Origin: Actinoplanes teichomyceticus ATCC 31121
GTDB lineage: Bacteria; Actinomycetota; Actinomycetes; Mycobacteriales; Micromonosporaceae
Assembly: GCF_003711105.1 (NCBI RefSeq)
Contig: NZ_CP023865.1
Span: forward strand, 6,168,501 to 6,232,500
DNA: 64,000 nt
Direction of reading: 5' to 3'
The notes under the pieces were generated by a model that was not told where the DNA came from, ran no database searches, and saw nothing but the letters and a program-made list of their open reading frames with translations. Of this stretch, positions 49,868-59,471 are shown piece by piece (positions within the stretch are counted from its first letter, which is position 1; the number at the start of each line of letters is the position of its first letter). The position numbers and the translations under genes are program-made.

Positions 49868-50968
49868 TCAGGCCCGTTCGCTTCCCGGCGGGAGTTCCCA
49901 CGTCCGGGGGACGAGGATCGGCGTGCCGGGGGCGCCGCCGGGGCCGAGGGTGATCCGCCAGGCGCGGATGGGCGGGCGGTTCAGGCGCCACCAGCGGTCG
50001 ATCAGCGCGGTGGCGACCGCGGTGTACCGCTCGGCCTCCGCGCCGCCGGCCAGGACCGCGCCGTCCGGCAGGATCACCGCGCCACCGGCGCCGGTCGCGT
50101 CGAGCAGGGCGAGGTGGCCCTGCTCACGGTCGGGCAGCGATGCCAGGGTGGCGCGCCGGTGCCAGGCGCCGGCGGCATACCAGAGATCGCGGTAGACGAC
50201 CACGTCCAGCGACCCCCACCGGGCCGGCGCGGCGCCGGTGAGTCCGGCCAGCGTGCCGGGCGACGGCGGGTGGCTGCCCGCGTGGCGGGCGCCGAGCGGG
50301 CCGGCCGCGCTCATGAAACCGGCCGGGCACAGCACGGTGGCGGTCATCGGGTCCGCCGGCCGGGTGGCCAGCACCGGATGGTGCCCGGCGTGCTCGATCG
50401 GGGCGAGCACGAAGCCGCCCGGGGCGAGTTGCTCGAACCAGTGCGGGGAGAAGCCGGCGACGCCGACGGTCACGACGACCCGGTCGTACCGGGAATCGGG
50501 TGTGCCGAGGTAACCGTCGCCGGCGACGACCCGCACCCCGGCGATGCCGGCCCGCCGCAGCGCCCCGCGCGCCCGCGCGGCCACGTCCTCCTGTACGTCC
50601 ACACTGGTCACCTCGGCCCCGAGCGTCGCCAGCAGCGCGGCGTTGTAACCGGTCCCGGCCCCGATCTCGAGCACCCGCATCCCGGGCCGCACGTCCAGCC
50701 CGGCCAGCATGAGCGCCATCAGCGACGGCTGGCTGGACGAGCTGACCGGCACGTCCCCGTCCAGCTTGGTGACCAGCACGTCGTTGCGGTACACCGAGCG
50801 CAGGAACTCCGGGTCGCCCGGCACGACCCGGCTGCCGTCGCGCCGGTGGAAGCCGTCCGGCACGAACAGCTCGCGGGGCACGCTCGCGAAGGCCTCGGCC
50901 AGCCGCGGCGGCAGCCGTACGCCGTCGTGCCGGATCTCGTCGACGAAGTCGCGCCGTACATCCGCCAT
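49868..50968 (-). CDS. Protein-L-isoaspartate O-methyltransferase-like protein
   Basis: 366 residues from ATG 50968. The N-terminal 200 residues match the Pcm fold: a Q-P-S motif in VSSSSQPSLMALML and SAM motif I in VLEIGAGTGYNAALLA. The C-terminal 150 residues are a region seen in actinobacterial FxLD-type and other stand-alone Pcm-like enzymes; some modify lanthipeptide-like substrates. No precursor peptide is seen near it. It repairs isoaspartate or methylates an unknown peptide. Divergent arrangement with neighbours is absent; it follows the APH-like gene on the same strand. Confidence 0.85.
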   Translation of the reverse strand: MADVRRDFVDEIRHDGVRLPPRLAEAFASVPRELFVPDGFHRRDGSRVVPGDPEFLRSVYRNDVLVTKLDGDVPVSSSSQPSLMALMLAGLDVRPGMRVLEIGAGTGYNAALLATLGAEVTSVDVQEDVAARARGALRRAGIAGVRVVAGDGYLGTPDSRYDRVVVTVGVAGFSPHWFEQLAPGGFVLAPIEHAGHHPVLATRPADPMTATVLCPAGFMSAAGPLGARHAGSHPPSPGTLAGLTGAAPARWGSLDVVVYRDLWYAAGAWHRRATLASLPDREQGHLALLDATGAGGAVILPDGAVLAGGAEAERYTAVATALIDRWWRLNRPPIRAWRITLGPGGAPGTPILVPRTWELPPGSERA

Positions 50969-51113
50969 GCCTGCCGCGGTACGTAACCCGGCGCCCGTGC
51001 GGCGGCCGGCGGCGACCCGGCTTGCGCGTCGCGCTCGGCGAGGTGGCCGGGCCGTGCCCGGCGTCGACGATGGCCCCGGCACGTGACACGACCGGCGGCG
51101 GCGCCGGAGTGCG

Positions 51114-52274
51114 TCAGCGGTCGCCGGCCGCCACCGCCGCGGCCAGCCGGTCCGGCACGTCACCGGCGTGGTACGGCCACTCCGACTGCTCGATGCGGGC
51201 CAGGAACCCGGCGTACGTGGCCGCCCCCAGCAGCGCGGCGACCGGCCGCAACAGCTCGGCCGCCCGCTCCGGATCACAGCCGGGCACGGTCTCCCGCCAG
51301 CGCCGCGCCCACTCCGTGACGATCGGCTCCGGCGCGTCCATGCCCTCGGTGAGCCGCAGCAGGTCGAACGCCGGGTTGCCGAGCGCGGAATCACCCCAGT
51401 CGATGATCACGACATGGCCGTCGGCGTCGGTGCGCACGTTGCCCGGGTGCAGGTCGCCGTGCACCAGGGTGTCCGGCAGCCCGCAGTCGGCGACCGCGGC
51501 CAGCCGGTGCGGCAGCCCGTCGATCAGGTCGGCCAGCCCGGCGATGTCACCCAGGTACGGTTCGGCCACGCAGGCGAACCGCTCGGCGTCCAGGCGGCGG
51601 TCCGGCACGCCCGCGGCGAGCAGCTGCCGCACCCGGCCGGCGTAGTGCGCCTGCACCGGGTGGAACAGCTCGCCGATCGCCGCGCGCAGCTCCGGGCCGG
51701 CGCCGTACCGGTCGGCGCCGGGCACGTGCGTGAGCAGCATCCGCCCGGACGGGCCGGCCGCCAGCACGTACGGCACCAGGTCCGGCGCCACGTCGGCGAC
51801 CAGGCCGAGCACCGCCGGCTCGTGCGCGAAGAAGGCCGGCACCTGCTTGAGCCAGGCGACCGGGCCGTCCGGGCCGTCCATCCGCCAGATCGCCGACAGG
51901 TTCCAGGTGCGCTGCTGGTGGGCGGTGACCGTGCCGAACCCGAGCCGGTCCAGCACCCCGGACGCCCACGCCAGCGACGCGGCCGGCCCGCCCGGCTCGG
52001 CCCACGGCGCGCGCAGCGCGTGCGGCACCAGGTCGGCGCCGAGCGGGATCAGATCGTCCGGGCGCTCCCGGGTCTCGGCCAGGTAGGTGACGTGCCCGCC
52101 GGGCGGCGCCTCCCGGTCGGCGTGCAGCAGCCGCAGCACGGTCACCTCCACGCCGGCCCCGGCGACCACCTCCGCCACGTCCTGCCACCACGGGCTGGCG
52201 ACCGGGAACGGCGGCAGCGCGCCGAGCAGCACGCCGGCCGGGTCGACCAGCACCAGGGTCACGGTTCGACGCAT
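51114..52274 (-). CDS. APH-family phosphotransferase with Nudix-like N-terminal region
   Basis: 386 residues. The C-terminal 260 residues form an aminoglycoside-phosphotransferase-like kinase: LVHGDLHPGNV (HxDxxxxN catalytic loop) and VIIDWGDSALGNPAFDL (metal-binding Asp). The N-terminal 115 residues (TVTLVLVDPAGVLLGALPPF) look like a Nudix-type beta sheet, but the catalytic Nudix box is absent. The start ATG 52274 lies inside the end of the allantoicase gene. Substrate unknown; resistance is not implied. Position at the end of the allantoin genes suggests cotranscription. Confidence 0.8.
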   Translation of the reverse strand: MRRTVTLVLVDPAGVLLGALPPFPVASPWWQDVAEVVAGAGVEVTVLRLLHADREAPPGGHVTYLAETRERPDDLIPLGADLVPHALRAPWAEPGGPAASLAWASGVLDRLGFGTVTAHQQRTWNLSAIWRMDGPDGPVAWLKQVPAFFAHEPAVLGLVADVAPDLVPYVLAAGPSGRMLLTHVPGADRYGAGPELRAAIGELFHPVQAHYAGRVRQLLAAGVPDRRLDAERFACVAEPYLGDIAGLADLIDGLPHRLAAVADCGLPDTLVHGDLHPGNVRTDADGHVVIIDWGDSALGNPAFDLLRLTEGMDAPEPIVTEWARRWRETVPGCDPERAAELLRPVAALLGAATYAGFLARIEQSEWPYHAGDVPDRLAAAVAAGDR

Positions 52275-53245
52275 TGCCTCATTCTGGCCCACAGGTGCCC
52301 ACGATCGGCGCGCCCGTGCAGACGCAGCCGCGCCATTCCGCCGTCGGGAAAGATGTCCAGCCGCACCCGGCCCACCTGTGGGGCCTTGACCAGCGGGAAC
52401 CGGTGCGCGGTGTCCGGGCGCAGGGCCGTGCGGGGCAGCAGCTCGACGTGGTCGCCGTCCGCGGTGACGCCGGTGAGGGCGGCCCAGCCCGGGGCGTTGC
52501 CCTTGAAGTGGCTGGTGTCCAGGTCGGCGAAACGCAGCCGGGCCGGGGCGGCCAGCTGCACCAGCACCCAGTCGTTGGCGTCGTCACGCCGCCGGGACGT
52601 CTCCCAGCCGTCGCCCATGTTCTGCGCCAGCCCGGGCATCAGCATCCGCTGCGGATGGCCGTAGAACATGTCGCTGCAGTCGACGACGCGTCCGCCGTAC
52701 TCGGCCGCGGCCACGTCGAAGATCTTCGGCAGCAGCGCCGGGTCGGGCACCACCACGCCGTGCACCCGCAGGCGGGCCACGCCGCCGTCCGGGTAGATGT
52801 TGAGCCGTACGTGGGTGAACCGGCGCCGGTCGGTGACCGCGAACCGGTTCGCACGGTCACCCCCGAGCTCCCGGCGCGACACGAGCGCGACCCAGTCGGC
52901 CGCGGCGAGCTGCTCCGGGCCGGGATAGCCGGGCAGCGCGACCGCGTCGAGCGACGCGTACGGCGGGTAGTTGCCGGTGAAGAACGCGGTGTCGACCTCC
53001 ACCCCGTGGATCACCCCGGGCGTGCCCAGCCGGACGACCGCGAAGTCGTGTCCCGGGCTGCGGCGGCGACGGGTCTCCCAGCCGTCGTACACCTGGCCCC
53101 GGTGGTCGAAGGTGCGCGGCGCGTGCCCGGGCGCGGACGGCAGCACCAGATGGTCGGCGGCGGCGAAGAACTCGTCGCTGGCCAGCACGACGCCCCCGCC
53201 GAAGGCCCGCGACGCGAGGTCGGGCAGCGTGGTGAAGTCGGCCAT
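52259..53245 (-). CDS. alc: Allantoicase
   Basis: 328 residues. Hydrolyses allantoate to ureidoglycolate and urea. Two jelly-roll repeats, each with the H/D-GWET-R-RR pattern: YDGWETRRRRSPGHDFAVVR (about 50-70) and MGDGWETSRRRDDANDWVLV (about 210-230). Each is followed by INIYPDGGVARLRVHG- or LDIFPDGGMARLRLHG-type ends. AAAGGAG precedes ATG 53245. The ATG overlaps the stop of allantoinase by 4 bases, and its own end overlaps the start of the APH-like gene. Confidence 0.95.
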   Translation of the reverse strand: MADFTTLPDLASRAFGGGVVLASDEFFAAADHLVLPSAPGHAPRTFDHRGQVYDGWETRRRRSPGHDFAVVRLGTPGVIHGVEVDTAFFTGNYPPYASLDAVALPGYPGPEQLAAADWVALVSRRELGGDRANRFAVTDRRRFTHVRLNIYPDGGVARLRVHGVVVPDPALLPKIFDVAAAEYGGRVVDCSDMFYGHPQRMLMPGLAQNMGDGWETSRRRDDANDWVLVQLAAPARLRFADLDTSHFKGNAPGWAALTGVTADGDHVELLPRTALRPDTAHRFPLVKAPQVGRVRLDIFPDGGMARLRLHGRADRGHLWARMRQCVEP

Positions 53246-54558
53246 CAGCGCTCCTTTCGATCCAGCAACCGGCCGTGCGGCACGGCGCCGGTCACCGGCC
53301 GCCCGCGCAGCCAGGTGGCGCGGACCACGCCGCGCAGGGTCCGGCCCGCGTAGGGCGTCACCGGGTTGCGGTGGTGCAGGGCGTGCGGATCGACCACGAA
53401 TTCGGCGTCCGGGTCGAACGCCACCAGGTCGGCGTCCGCACCGGCCGCGATCCGGCCCTTGTGCCGCAGCCCGACCAGATCGGCCGGGCGGCTCGCCATC
53501 CAGCTGACCACGTCGGTGAGCGGATGCCCGCGGGCGTTCGCGGAGGTCCAGATCACCGGGAGGCCGAGCTGCACCGACGCGATGCCGCCCCAGGCCGCGG
53601 CGAAGTCGCCGGTGTCGCGCCGCTTCAGCTGCGGGGTGCACGGCGAGTGGTCGCTGACCACGCAGCTGATCAGCCCTTCGGCCAGGGCCGCCCACAGCCG
53701 GTCGGCGTTGGCCGAGTCGCGGATCGGCGGACAGCACTTGAACTCGGTGGCGCCGTCCGGGATCCGGCCGGCGTCCAGCGTGAGGTAGTGCGGGCAGGTC
53801 TCGGCGCTCACCCGTACCCCCTCGGCGCGCGCCCGGGCGATCAGCGGCAGCGCGGAGGCGGCCGACAGGTGCAGGATGTGGACCCGCCGCCCGGCGGCGC
53901 GCGCGACCGCGATCGCGGTCGCGACCGCGGCGTTCTCGGCGTCGGCCGGGCGGGAGGCGAGGAAATCGGCGTACGCGGTGGAGCCGGCCGCCTCGCGCAG
54001 GCGCCCCGGGTCCTCGGCGTGCACCACGAACAGCGCGTCCACGGCCCGCATCGCCGCGCCGAGCTGGCCGGCGTCGACCGGCGGGAACTCCGGGACCCCG
54101 GAATCGGCGAGGAACGCCTTGAAGCCGAACACCCCGGCGTCGTGCAGCGCGGGCAGCCGGGACGCGTTGCCGGGGACGACGCCGCCCCAGAAGCCCACGT
54201 CGACGTGACACTGTCCGGTCGCCGCCGCCCGCTTGACCTCCAGCGCGGCGGCGTCGACGGTGGGCGGGAGGCTGTTCAGCGGCATGTCGACGATGGTCGT
54301 GACGCCGCCGGCCGCGGCCGCCCTGGTCGCGGTGGCAAAGCCCTCCCACTCGGTACGGCCCGGCTCGTTCACGTGCACGTGGGTGTCCACCAGCCCGGGC
54401 AGCAGCACGGTGTCGCCCAGATCGACGTCCTCGGCGGCGCTCACCCCCGCGTCGTACGGATGGATCGCGACGATCCGCCCGGCGCCGACCTCCACCGCCG
54501 CCGGGGTCTCACCGCCCGGCGTGATCGCCCGGCGGGACCGCACCACGAGCTCGACCAT
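53245..54558 (-). CDS. allB: Allantoinase
   Basis: 437 residues. Zinc amidohydrolase that opens the allantoin ring to allantoate. Metal ligands: [16 protein letters not shown] (HxH near 60), carbamylated lysine in FGFKAFL (near 150), HLSAAS histidine block (near 240) and the aspartate in [10 protein letters not shown] (near 310). It heads the allB-alc transcript; the stop overlaps alc. The substrate and position agree with the urate genes 5-6 kb away. Confidence 0.95.
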   Translation of the reverse strand: MVELVVRSRRAITPGGETPAAVEVGAGRIVAIHPYDAGVSAAEDVDLGDTVLLPGLVDTHVHVNEPGRTEWEGFATATRAAAAGGVTTIVDMPLNSLPPTVDAAALEVKRAAATGQCHVDVGFWGGVVPGNASRLPALHDAGVFGFKAFLADSGVPEFPPVDAGQLGAAMRAVDALFVVHAEDPGRLREAAGSTAYADFLASRPADAENAAVATAIAVARAAGRRVHILHLSAASALPLIARARAEGVRVSAETCPHYLTLDAGRIPDGATEFKCCPPIRDSANADRLWAALAEGLISCVVSDHSPCTPQLKRRDTGDFAAAWGGIASVQLGLPVIWTSANARGHPLTDVVSWMASRPADLVGLRHKGRIAAGADADLVAFDPDAEFVVDPHALHHRNPVTPYAGRTLRGVVRATWLRGRPVTGAVPHGRLLDRKER

Positions 54559-54646
54559 GGCCCGACCCTAGCGGCGGTTTGTTTCCGGCGACGCCCCCGC
54601 GCCCGCGATCATGGGCGCCGGGTTTCCTCGCGTAACCTCTGGTCTC

Positions 54647-55069
54647 ATGGCGCGAAGGTGGGGACTCGCATTGTTCAGCGCGGTCTGCGGGACGATCGTC
54701 GCCGCCGCCAAGCTGGCCCAGCAGGCGCCCGGTGCGGCGGCGGTCCTGCTGGCGATCTTCCTGGTGCTGGCGCTGGTCACGTCGCCGCTGATCTTCCCGC
54801 GCCCGGTGCCGGTGGCCGAGGCGGCCGGCAGCGGCCGGCCGGTGGTCTACTGGCGTCCCGGCTGCCCGTACTGCCTGCGCCTGCGCGCCCGGCTGGGCCC
54901 GGAAGCGGCCCGGCTGGTGTGGGTCGACATCTGGCGTGACCCGGAGGGCGCCGCGGTCGTCCGCGGCATCACCGGTGGCGACGAGACCGTGCCGACCGTC
55001 GTCCTGGACGGTGAGGGGCACGTCAATCCCGACCCCCAGTGGGTGCGCGAGCGGCTGCGGGCCGTCTAG
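54647..55069 (+). CDS. Membrane-anchored glutaredoxin/mycoredoxin-like protein
   Basis: 140 residues from ATG 54647. Two hydrophobic segments (about 5-25 and 30-50) precede a thioredoxin fold with CPYC in VVYWRPGCPYCLRLRARLG near residue 70. A cis-proline block TVPTVVLDGEGH follows. The family reduces mycothiol mixed disulfides (Mrx1 has CGYC) or glutaredoxin substrates. TAACCT ends 8 bases before the start, and no ribosome site is visible. It is divergent from allantoinase. Confidence 0.87.
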   Translation: MARRWGLALFSAVCGTIVAAAKLAQQAPGAAAVLLAIFLVLALVTSPLIFPRPVPVAEAAGSGRPVVYWRPGCPYCLRLRARLGPEAARLVWVDIWRDPEGAAVVRGITGGDETVPTVVLDGEGHVNPDPQWVRERLRAV

Positions 55070-55102
55070 CGCGCCCCCGCCGCGGGGGAAGTCCGGTGGC
55101 TG

Positions 55103-55278
55103 CCGGCCGGCCTCGCCAGCCGGGCACGCCGAAGGCCGGCGCCGGTCAGCACCCCGCCGCCAGCCCGACACACCGAAAACCGACGCCCCTCAGCACCCCG
55201 CCGCCAGCCCGACACACCGAAAACCGACGCCCCTCAGCACCCCGCCGCCGGCCCGGCACACCGGAAGCCGGCGCCGGT
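55103..55278. repeat. Four 44-bp tandem repeats after the aldolase-like gene
   Basis: Units at 55103, 55147, 55191 and 55235; the middle two are identical over 44 bases (CAGCACCCCGCCGCCAGCCC and onward), the outer ones are diverged. The array fills the gap between convergent genes and touches the stop codon of the aldolase-like gene at 55278-55280. Confidence 0.9.
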
Positions 55279-56414
55279 CAGAGCAGCGCGGTGAGCTGGT
55301 CGGGCGGGAACCCGGCGTCGGTCAGGGCGCCGCAGTCCAGGCCGCGCAGCAGGTAGCCGGCGAGGGCGCGGGCGGTGGCCGGCTCGTCCATGATCCCGCT
55401 GTCCTGCCGGTCGAGATAGCGGCGCAGCCGGGAGACCGCGGCGTCGCGGCCCTCCCGGAAGAACGCGTACGTCGCGGCGTACCGGCTCGGCAGCTGGGCC
55501 GGGTGCAGGTCCCAGCCCTGGTAGTAGCCACGCTCCAGGGACCGGCGGACCAGCCGGTGGTGCAGCCGCCACGCGGCGTGCACCTGGTCACGCTCGCCGA
55601 CCGGCAGGATGTTGGTGGAGCCGTCGGACAGGCGCACCCCGGTCTGCGCGGCGGCCGCCTGCATCACCGCTTTGGCGTGGTCGGCCGCCGGATGATCCAT
55701 CGACTGGTGGGCGGCGGCCACCCCGGCCGCGGCGCTGTAGTCGTACGTGCCGTAGTGCAGGCCGGTGCACCGCCCGCCGGCGGCGGTGATCAGCCGGGCG
55801 ACGGTGGCCGTGCCGTCCGCGGCGAGCACCGCGGCGGGCAGCTCGATCTGGATCTCGAAGGTCAGGGCACCGGCGCTCAGGCCGTACCCGCGTTCGAGTT
55901 TCTCGCAGACCGCGACCATCGCCGCGACCTGGTCGGTACCGCTGACCTTGGGCAGGGTGATCGTGCAGATGTCCTGGTAGGAGTCCAGGAACAGGTCCAG
56001 GGTGCGCAGCGCACGGCGCCGGGTGGCCGCCTCCAGCGACTTGATCCGCAGCCCCAGGAACGGCGGGCGCGGCCCGGCCCGCAGGATCGCCGCGACGCTG
56101 CGGACCGCCGCGTCCTCCTGGGCGTCGTCGCGTACGCCGTACCCGTCCTCGAAGTCGACCCGCAGATCCTCGATCGGTTCGCGGGCCAGCTTGGCGCGGA
56201 CCGTATCGTCCGGCCACGGGAAGTCGTGCTCGTCCATCACGGCCAGCGCGATCGCGCCCCAGTCCCGGAAGTCGTGGAGCCGGTCGGCGGGCACGTAGAC
56301 GGTGTGCACCGGTTGCCGCCCGGCGCGCTCCCCCGGGTACCGGGCCCGGAGGAACGCGTCGTGGGCGGCCAGGCGCCGGTCGATCTCGGCATAATCATGA
56401 TCGGACAGGCGCAT
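55278..56414 (-). CDS. HpcH/HpaI aldolase/citrate lyase-like protein (DUF6986)
   Basis: 378 residues from ATG 56414 (GGGAGGG upstream). CitE-like TIM barrel: VHTVYVPADRLHDF at the N-terminal side, metal ligands in LRVDFEDGYGVRD and FEIQIELPAAVLA, and LRIKSLEA as the arginine block. Related enzymes split malyl- or citramalyl-CoA, giving glyoxylate or pyruvate. It follows malate synthase after 29 bases, so the same transcript is likely. Its true substrate is unknown; the genomic link to glyoxylate metabolism is strong. Confidence 0.8.
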   Translation of the reverse strand: MRLSDHDYAEIDRRLAAHDAFLRARYPGERAGRQPVHTVYVPADRLHDFRDWGAIALAVMDEHDFPWPDDTVRAKLAREPIEDLRVDFEDGYGVRDDAQEDAAVRSVAAILRAGPRPPFLGLRIKSLEAATRRRALRTLDLFLDSYQDICTITLPKVSGTDQVAAMVAVCEKLERGYGLSAGALTFEIQIELPAAVLAADGTATVARLITAAGGRCTGLHYGTYDYSAAAGVAAAHQSMDHPAADHAKAVMQAAAAQTGVRLSDGSTNILPVGERDQVHAAWRLHHRLVRRSLERGYYQGWDLHPAQLPSRYAATYAFFREGRDAAVSRLRRYLDRQDSGIMDEPATARALAGYLLRGLDCGALTDAGFPPDQLTALL

Positions 56415-56443
56415 GTGACCCTCCCCCGCTGCCGGCTGCGGTC

Positions 56444-57991
56444 TCAGTCGATCGAGTCGTAGGCCGCGGTGGTCAGGAAGTCGGCGAACTCGTCGGCGAG
56501 GGCGACCCGCTCGAACAGCTTGCGCGCGTCGTCGAAGCGTCCCGCGGTCCACGCCTCGTCCCCGATCGCCGCCCGGATCGTGGCCAGCTCCTCGTCCTCG
56601 ATCCGGCCGACCAGCTCGGCGGTGATCGGGGTGCCGTCCGGCAGCTTGACGTCGTTGTGGATCCACTGCCAGATCTGCGAGCGGGAGATCTCCGCGGTGG
56701 CGGCGTCCTCCATCAGGTTGTGGATCGCGACCGCGCCGTTGCCGCGCAGCCACGCCTCCACGTACTGCAGCGCGACGTTGACGTTGTTGCGCAGGCCCGC
56801 CTCGGTGACCTGGGCGCCCAGCGCGGCGACGTCGAGCAGGTCGGCCGCCTCGACCGCGACGTCCGGGCGCAGTCTGCCGAGCTGGTTCGGCCTGTCGCCG
56901 AGCACGCCGTCGAAGATCTCCCGGCAGATCGGGACCAGGTCGGGGTGGGCCACCCAGGAGCCGTCGAAGCCGTCCGCGGCCTCGCGTTCCTTGTCCTCGC
57001 GCACCCGGGCCAGCGCCACCTCGTTGACCTGCGGGTCACGCCGGCTGGGGATGAACGCGGCCATCCCGCCCATGGCGAACGCCCCACGCTTGTGGCACGT
57101 GGAGACCAGCAGCTCGGTGTAGGCCCGCATGAACGGCGCGGTCATCGTCACCGCGGCGCGGTCCGGCAGGATCATCCGCGGGTTGTCGCGGAAGTACTTG
57201 ATGATGCTGAACAGGTAGTCCCAGCGCCCGGCGTTGAGCCCGGAGATGTGCGGGCGCAGCGCGTACAGGATCTCCTCCATCTCGAACGCGGCCGGGATGG
57301 TCTCGATCAGCACGGTGGCCCGGATGGTGCCGACCGGGATGCCCAGCCGCTCCTGGGCGTGGGTGAAGACGTCGTTCCACAGCTCGGCTTCCTTGTGGGA
57401 CTCCATCTTGGGCAGGTAGAAGTACGGCCCGCTGCCGCGTTCGAGCAGTTCCTTGGCGTTGTGGAAGAAGTAGAGCCCGAAGTCGACCAGGGCGCCGACC
57501 GCCGGTTCGCCGTCCACCGGCAGGTGCCGTTCGTCCAGGTGCCAGCCGCGAGGGCGCACCACGATGGTCGGGTACGGGCCGCCGTTCAGCTCGTACGTCT
57601 TGCGGTCGGTCTCCAGGCGGATCGTCCGCCGGATCGCGTCGTGGAGGTTCCGCTGCCCGTCGACCACGTTCGACCAGTGCGGCGTGTTCGCGTCCTCCAG
57701 GTCGGCCAGCCAGACCTTGGCGCCCGAGTTGAGCGCGTTGATGGTCATCTTCCGCTCGGTCGGCCCGGTGATCTCGACACGGCGGTCCCGCAGGTCGGCC
57801 GGCGCCGGCGGGGCGGACCACTCGGCCGCCCGGATGTCCGCGGTCTCCGTGAGGAACCCGAGGCTGGCCCCGGCGGCGATCTCGGCCCGCCGGGCGGCCC
57901 GCGCCCGCAGCAGCTCGTTCCGGCGCGGCCGGAAGCGGCGGTTCAGATCGGCGACGAACGCCACAGCCTCATCGGACAGGATCTCGGTCAT
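56444..57991 (-). CDS. aceB: Malate synthase A
   Basis: 515 residues. Condenses glyoxylate with acetyl-CoA to malate. Signature blocks: [15 protein letters not shown] (Glu/Asp metal site), [50 protein letters not shown] and the terminal catalytic region [12 protein letters not shown] with the aspartate in the [18 protein letters not shown] motif. GAGGAG precedes the ATG. Isocitrate lyase is not present in the window, so here it probably consumes glyoxylate from allantoin breakdown. The 127-bp gap to 58119 contains its promoter; no clear element. Confidence 0.96.
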   Translation of the reverse strand: MTEILSDEAVAFVADLNRRFRPRRNELLRARAARRAEIAAGASLGFLTETADIRAAEWSAPPAPADLRDRRVEITGPTERKMTINALNSGAKVWLADLEDANTPHWSNVVDGQRNLHDAIRRTIRLETDRKTYELNGGPYPTIVVRPRGWHLDERHLPVDGEPAVGALVDFGLYFFHNAKELLERGSGPYFYLPKMESHKEAELWNDVFTHAQERLGIPVGTIRATVLIETIPAAFEMEEILYALRPHISGLNAGRWDYLFSIIKYFRDNPRMILPDRAAVTMTAPFMRAYTELLVSTCHKRGAFAMGGMAAFIPSRRDPQVNEVALARVREDKEREAADGFDGSWVAHPDLVPICREIFDGVLGDRPNQLGRLRPDVAVEAADLLDVAALGAQVTEAGLRNNVNVALQYVEAWLRGNGAVAIHNLMEDAATAEISRSQIWQWIHNDVKLPDGTPITAELVGRIEDEELATIRAAIGDEAWTAGRFDDARKLFERVALADEFADFLTTAAYDSID

Positions 57992-58118
57992 CGTTGACGG
58001 CTCCTCTCGGTGTGGTTACTCCCGCGTAGCGTAGTGGTGCACCCGTGCGGCGTCAGCGGTCGCGCGAGCCAAGAAGATCACACCTGGTATCCGGCCGTCA
58101 CGCGATGGACATCGATCG

Positions 58119-59471
58119 CTAACGCTCCGTTTCCAGCAGTCGGCGATGTGCCCGCCGCGCCCCCGCGGTGAGCGTCTCCTCGTCGGCGTTGACCAGTTCA
58201 CCGCCCTTCACCACCGGCCGGCCGCCGACCAGCGCCAGCTCGACCCGGGCCGGCGGCCCGAACACCAGCGCCGCCAGCCGGTCGTCGATCCCCTCGTGCC
58301 CCAGCCCGTCGAGCCGCCACATCACCAGGTCACCCAGCTTGCCCACCTCCAGCGACCCGAGATGATCGGACCGGCCCAGGCAACGCGCCCCGCCGATGGT
58401 CCCGAGCCGCAACGCCTCGCGCGCGTCCATCGCCTTCGGCCCGCCACGCAGCCGCGCGGTGTAGAGCGCCTGCCGCAGCTCGGCGCCGAGATGCGACACC
58501 TCCTGCGAGGCCGCGCCATCGACCCCCAGCCCCACCGGTACGCCCCGGTCGAGCAGCTCACGCACCCGCGCCGCGCCCGCCCCGAGGCGGGCGTTGGAGC
58601 TCGGGCAGTGCGCCACGCCGGTGCCGGTGGCGCCCAGCCGGGTGATCGCGGAGTCGTCCAGGTGCACGCCGTGCGCCAGCCAGACATCGTCGCCGAGCCA
58701 GCCGACCCGCTCGGCGTACTCCACCGGGGTGCAGCCGAACTGGTTGCGGCAGAACTCCTCCTCGTCGCCGGTCTCGGCGAGATGGGTGTGCAGCCGCACC
58801 CCCTTGCGCCGGGCCAGCGCCGCGGCCTCCGTCATCAGCCGGGTGGTGACCGAGAACGGCGAGCAGGGCGCGACCGCGATCTGCAGCATCGCGTCCGGCG
58901 ACGGGTCGTGCCAGCGGTCGATCGCCGCCTCGGTGGCGGCGAGCGCCTCGTCGGTGTCCTCGACCACGTGGTCCGGGGGCAGCCCGCCGTCCTTGCGGCT
59001 CAGATCCATCGACCCGCGGGTGGGGTGGAACCGCAGGCCGATGCGCCGCGCCGCCTCGATCTCGGCGGCCAGCACGTCGCCGCCCTCGCGGGGGAACACG
59101 TAGTGGTGGTCCATGCTGGTGGTGCAGCCGGAGAGAGCCAGCCAGCCCAGCCCGGCACCGGCCGCCGCCCCGACGATCTCCGCGTCCAGCCGGCCCCAGA
59201 TCGGGTAGAGCGTGGTCAGCCAGCCGAACAGGGTCTCGTCCAGGGCCAGGCCCCGGGTCGCCCACTGGTACAGATGGTGGTGGGTGTTGATCAGGCCCGG
59301 CGTGACCAGGCAGCCGTGGCCGTCGACCCGCTCGGCGGCGTCGAACCCGGTGGCCCGGCCGGCCCCGACCGCCACGATCCGGCCGTCGTCACCGACCACC
59401 ACATGGCCGTCGGCGTGCTCGGTGCCGGCCGCGTCGACGGTCGCGACCGCGACGTTCTCGATCCGGATCAC
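58119..59471 (-). CDS. 8-oxoguanine deaminase
   Basis: 450 residues from GTG 59471, overlapping the uricase stop (GTGA). Zinc amidohydrolase that deaminates 8-oxoguanine to urate. Diagnostic NTHHHLYQWATRGLALDETL with FGWLTTLYPIW matches the characterised Pa0142-type enzymes. Other ligands: histidines in LHTHLAETGDEEEFC and the aspartate in LGVDGAASQE. Its product is the substrate of the adjacent uricase, so the operon includes its own entry point from oxidised guanine. Confidence 0.92.
   Translation of the reverse strand: MIRIENVAVATVDAAGTEHADGHVVVGDDGRIVAVGAGRATGFDAAERVDGHGCLVTPGLINTHHHLYQWATRGLALDETLFGWLTTLYPIWGRLDAEIVGAAAGAGLGWLALSGCTTSMDHHYVFPREGGDVLAAEIEAARRIGLRFHPTRGSMDLSRKDGGLPPDHVVEDTDEALAATEAAIDRWHDPSPDAMLQIAVAPCSPFSVTTRLMTEAAALARRKGVRLHTHLAETGDEEEFCRNQFGCTPVEYAERVGWLGDDVWLAHGVHLDDSAITRLGATGTGVAHCPSSNARLGAGAARVRELLDRGVPVGLGVDGAASQEVSHLGAELRQALYTARLRGGPKAMDAREALRLGTIGGARCLGRSDHLGSLEVGKLGDLVMWRLDGLGHEGIDDRLAALVFGPPARVELALVGGRPVVKGGELVNADEETLTAGARRAHRRLLETER

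Noticed and set aside
51114..52274. Aminoglycoside resistance gene
   Set aside because: The APH fold is broad, the N-terminal fusion is unlike resistance enzymes and the gene sits with allantoin catabolism.
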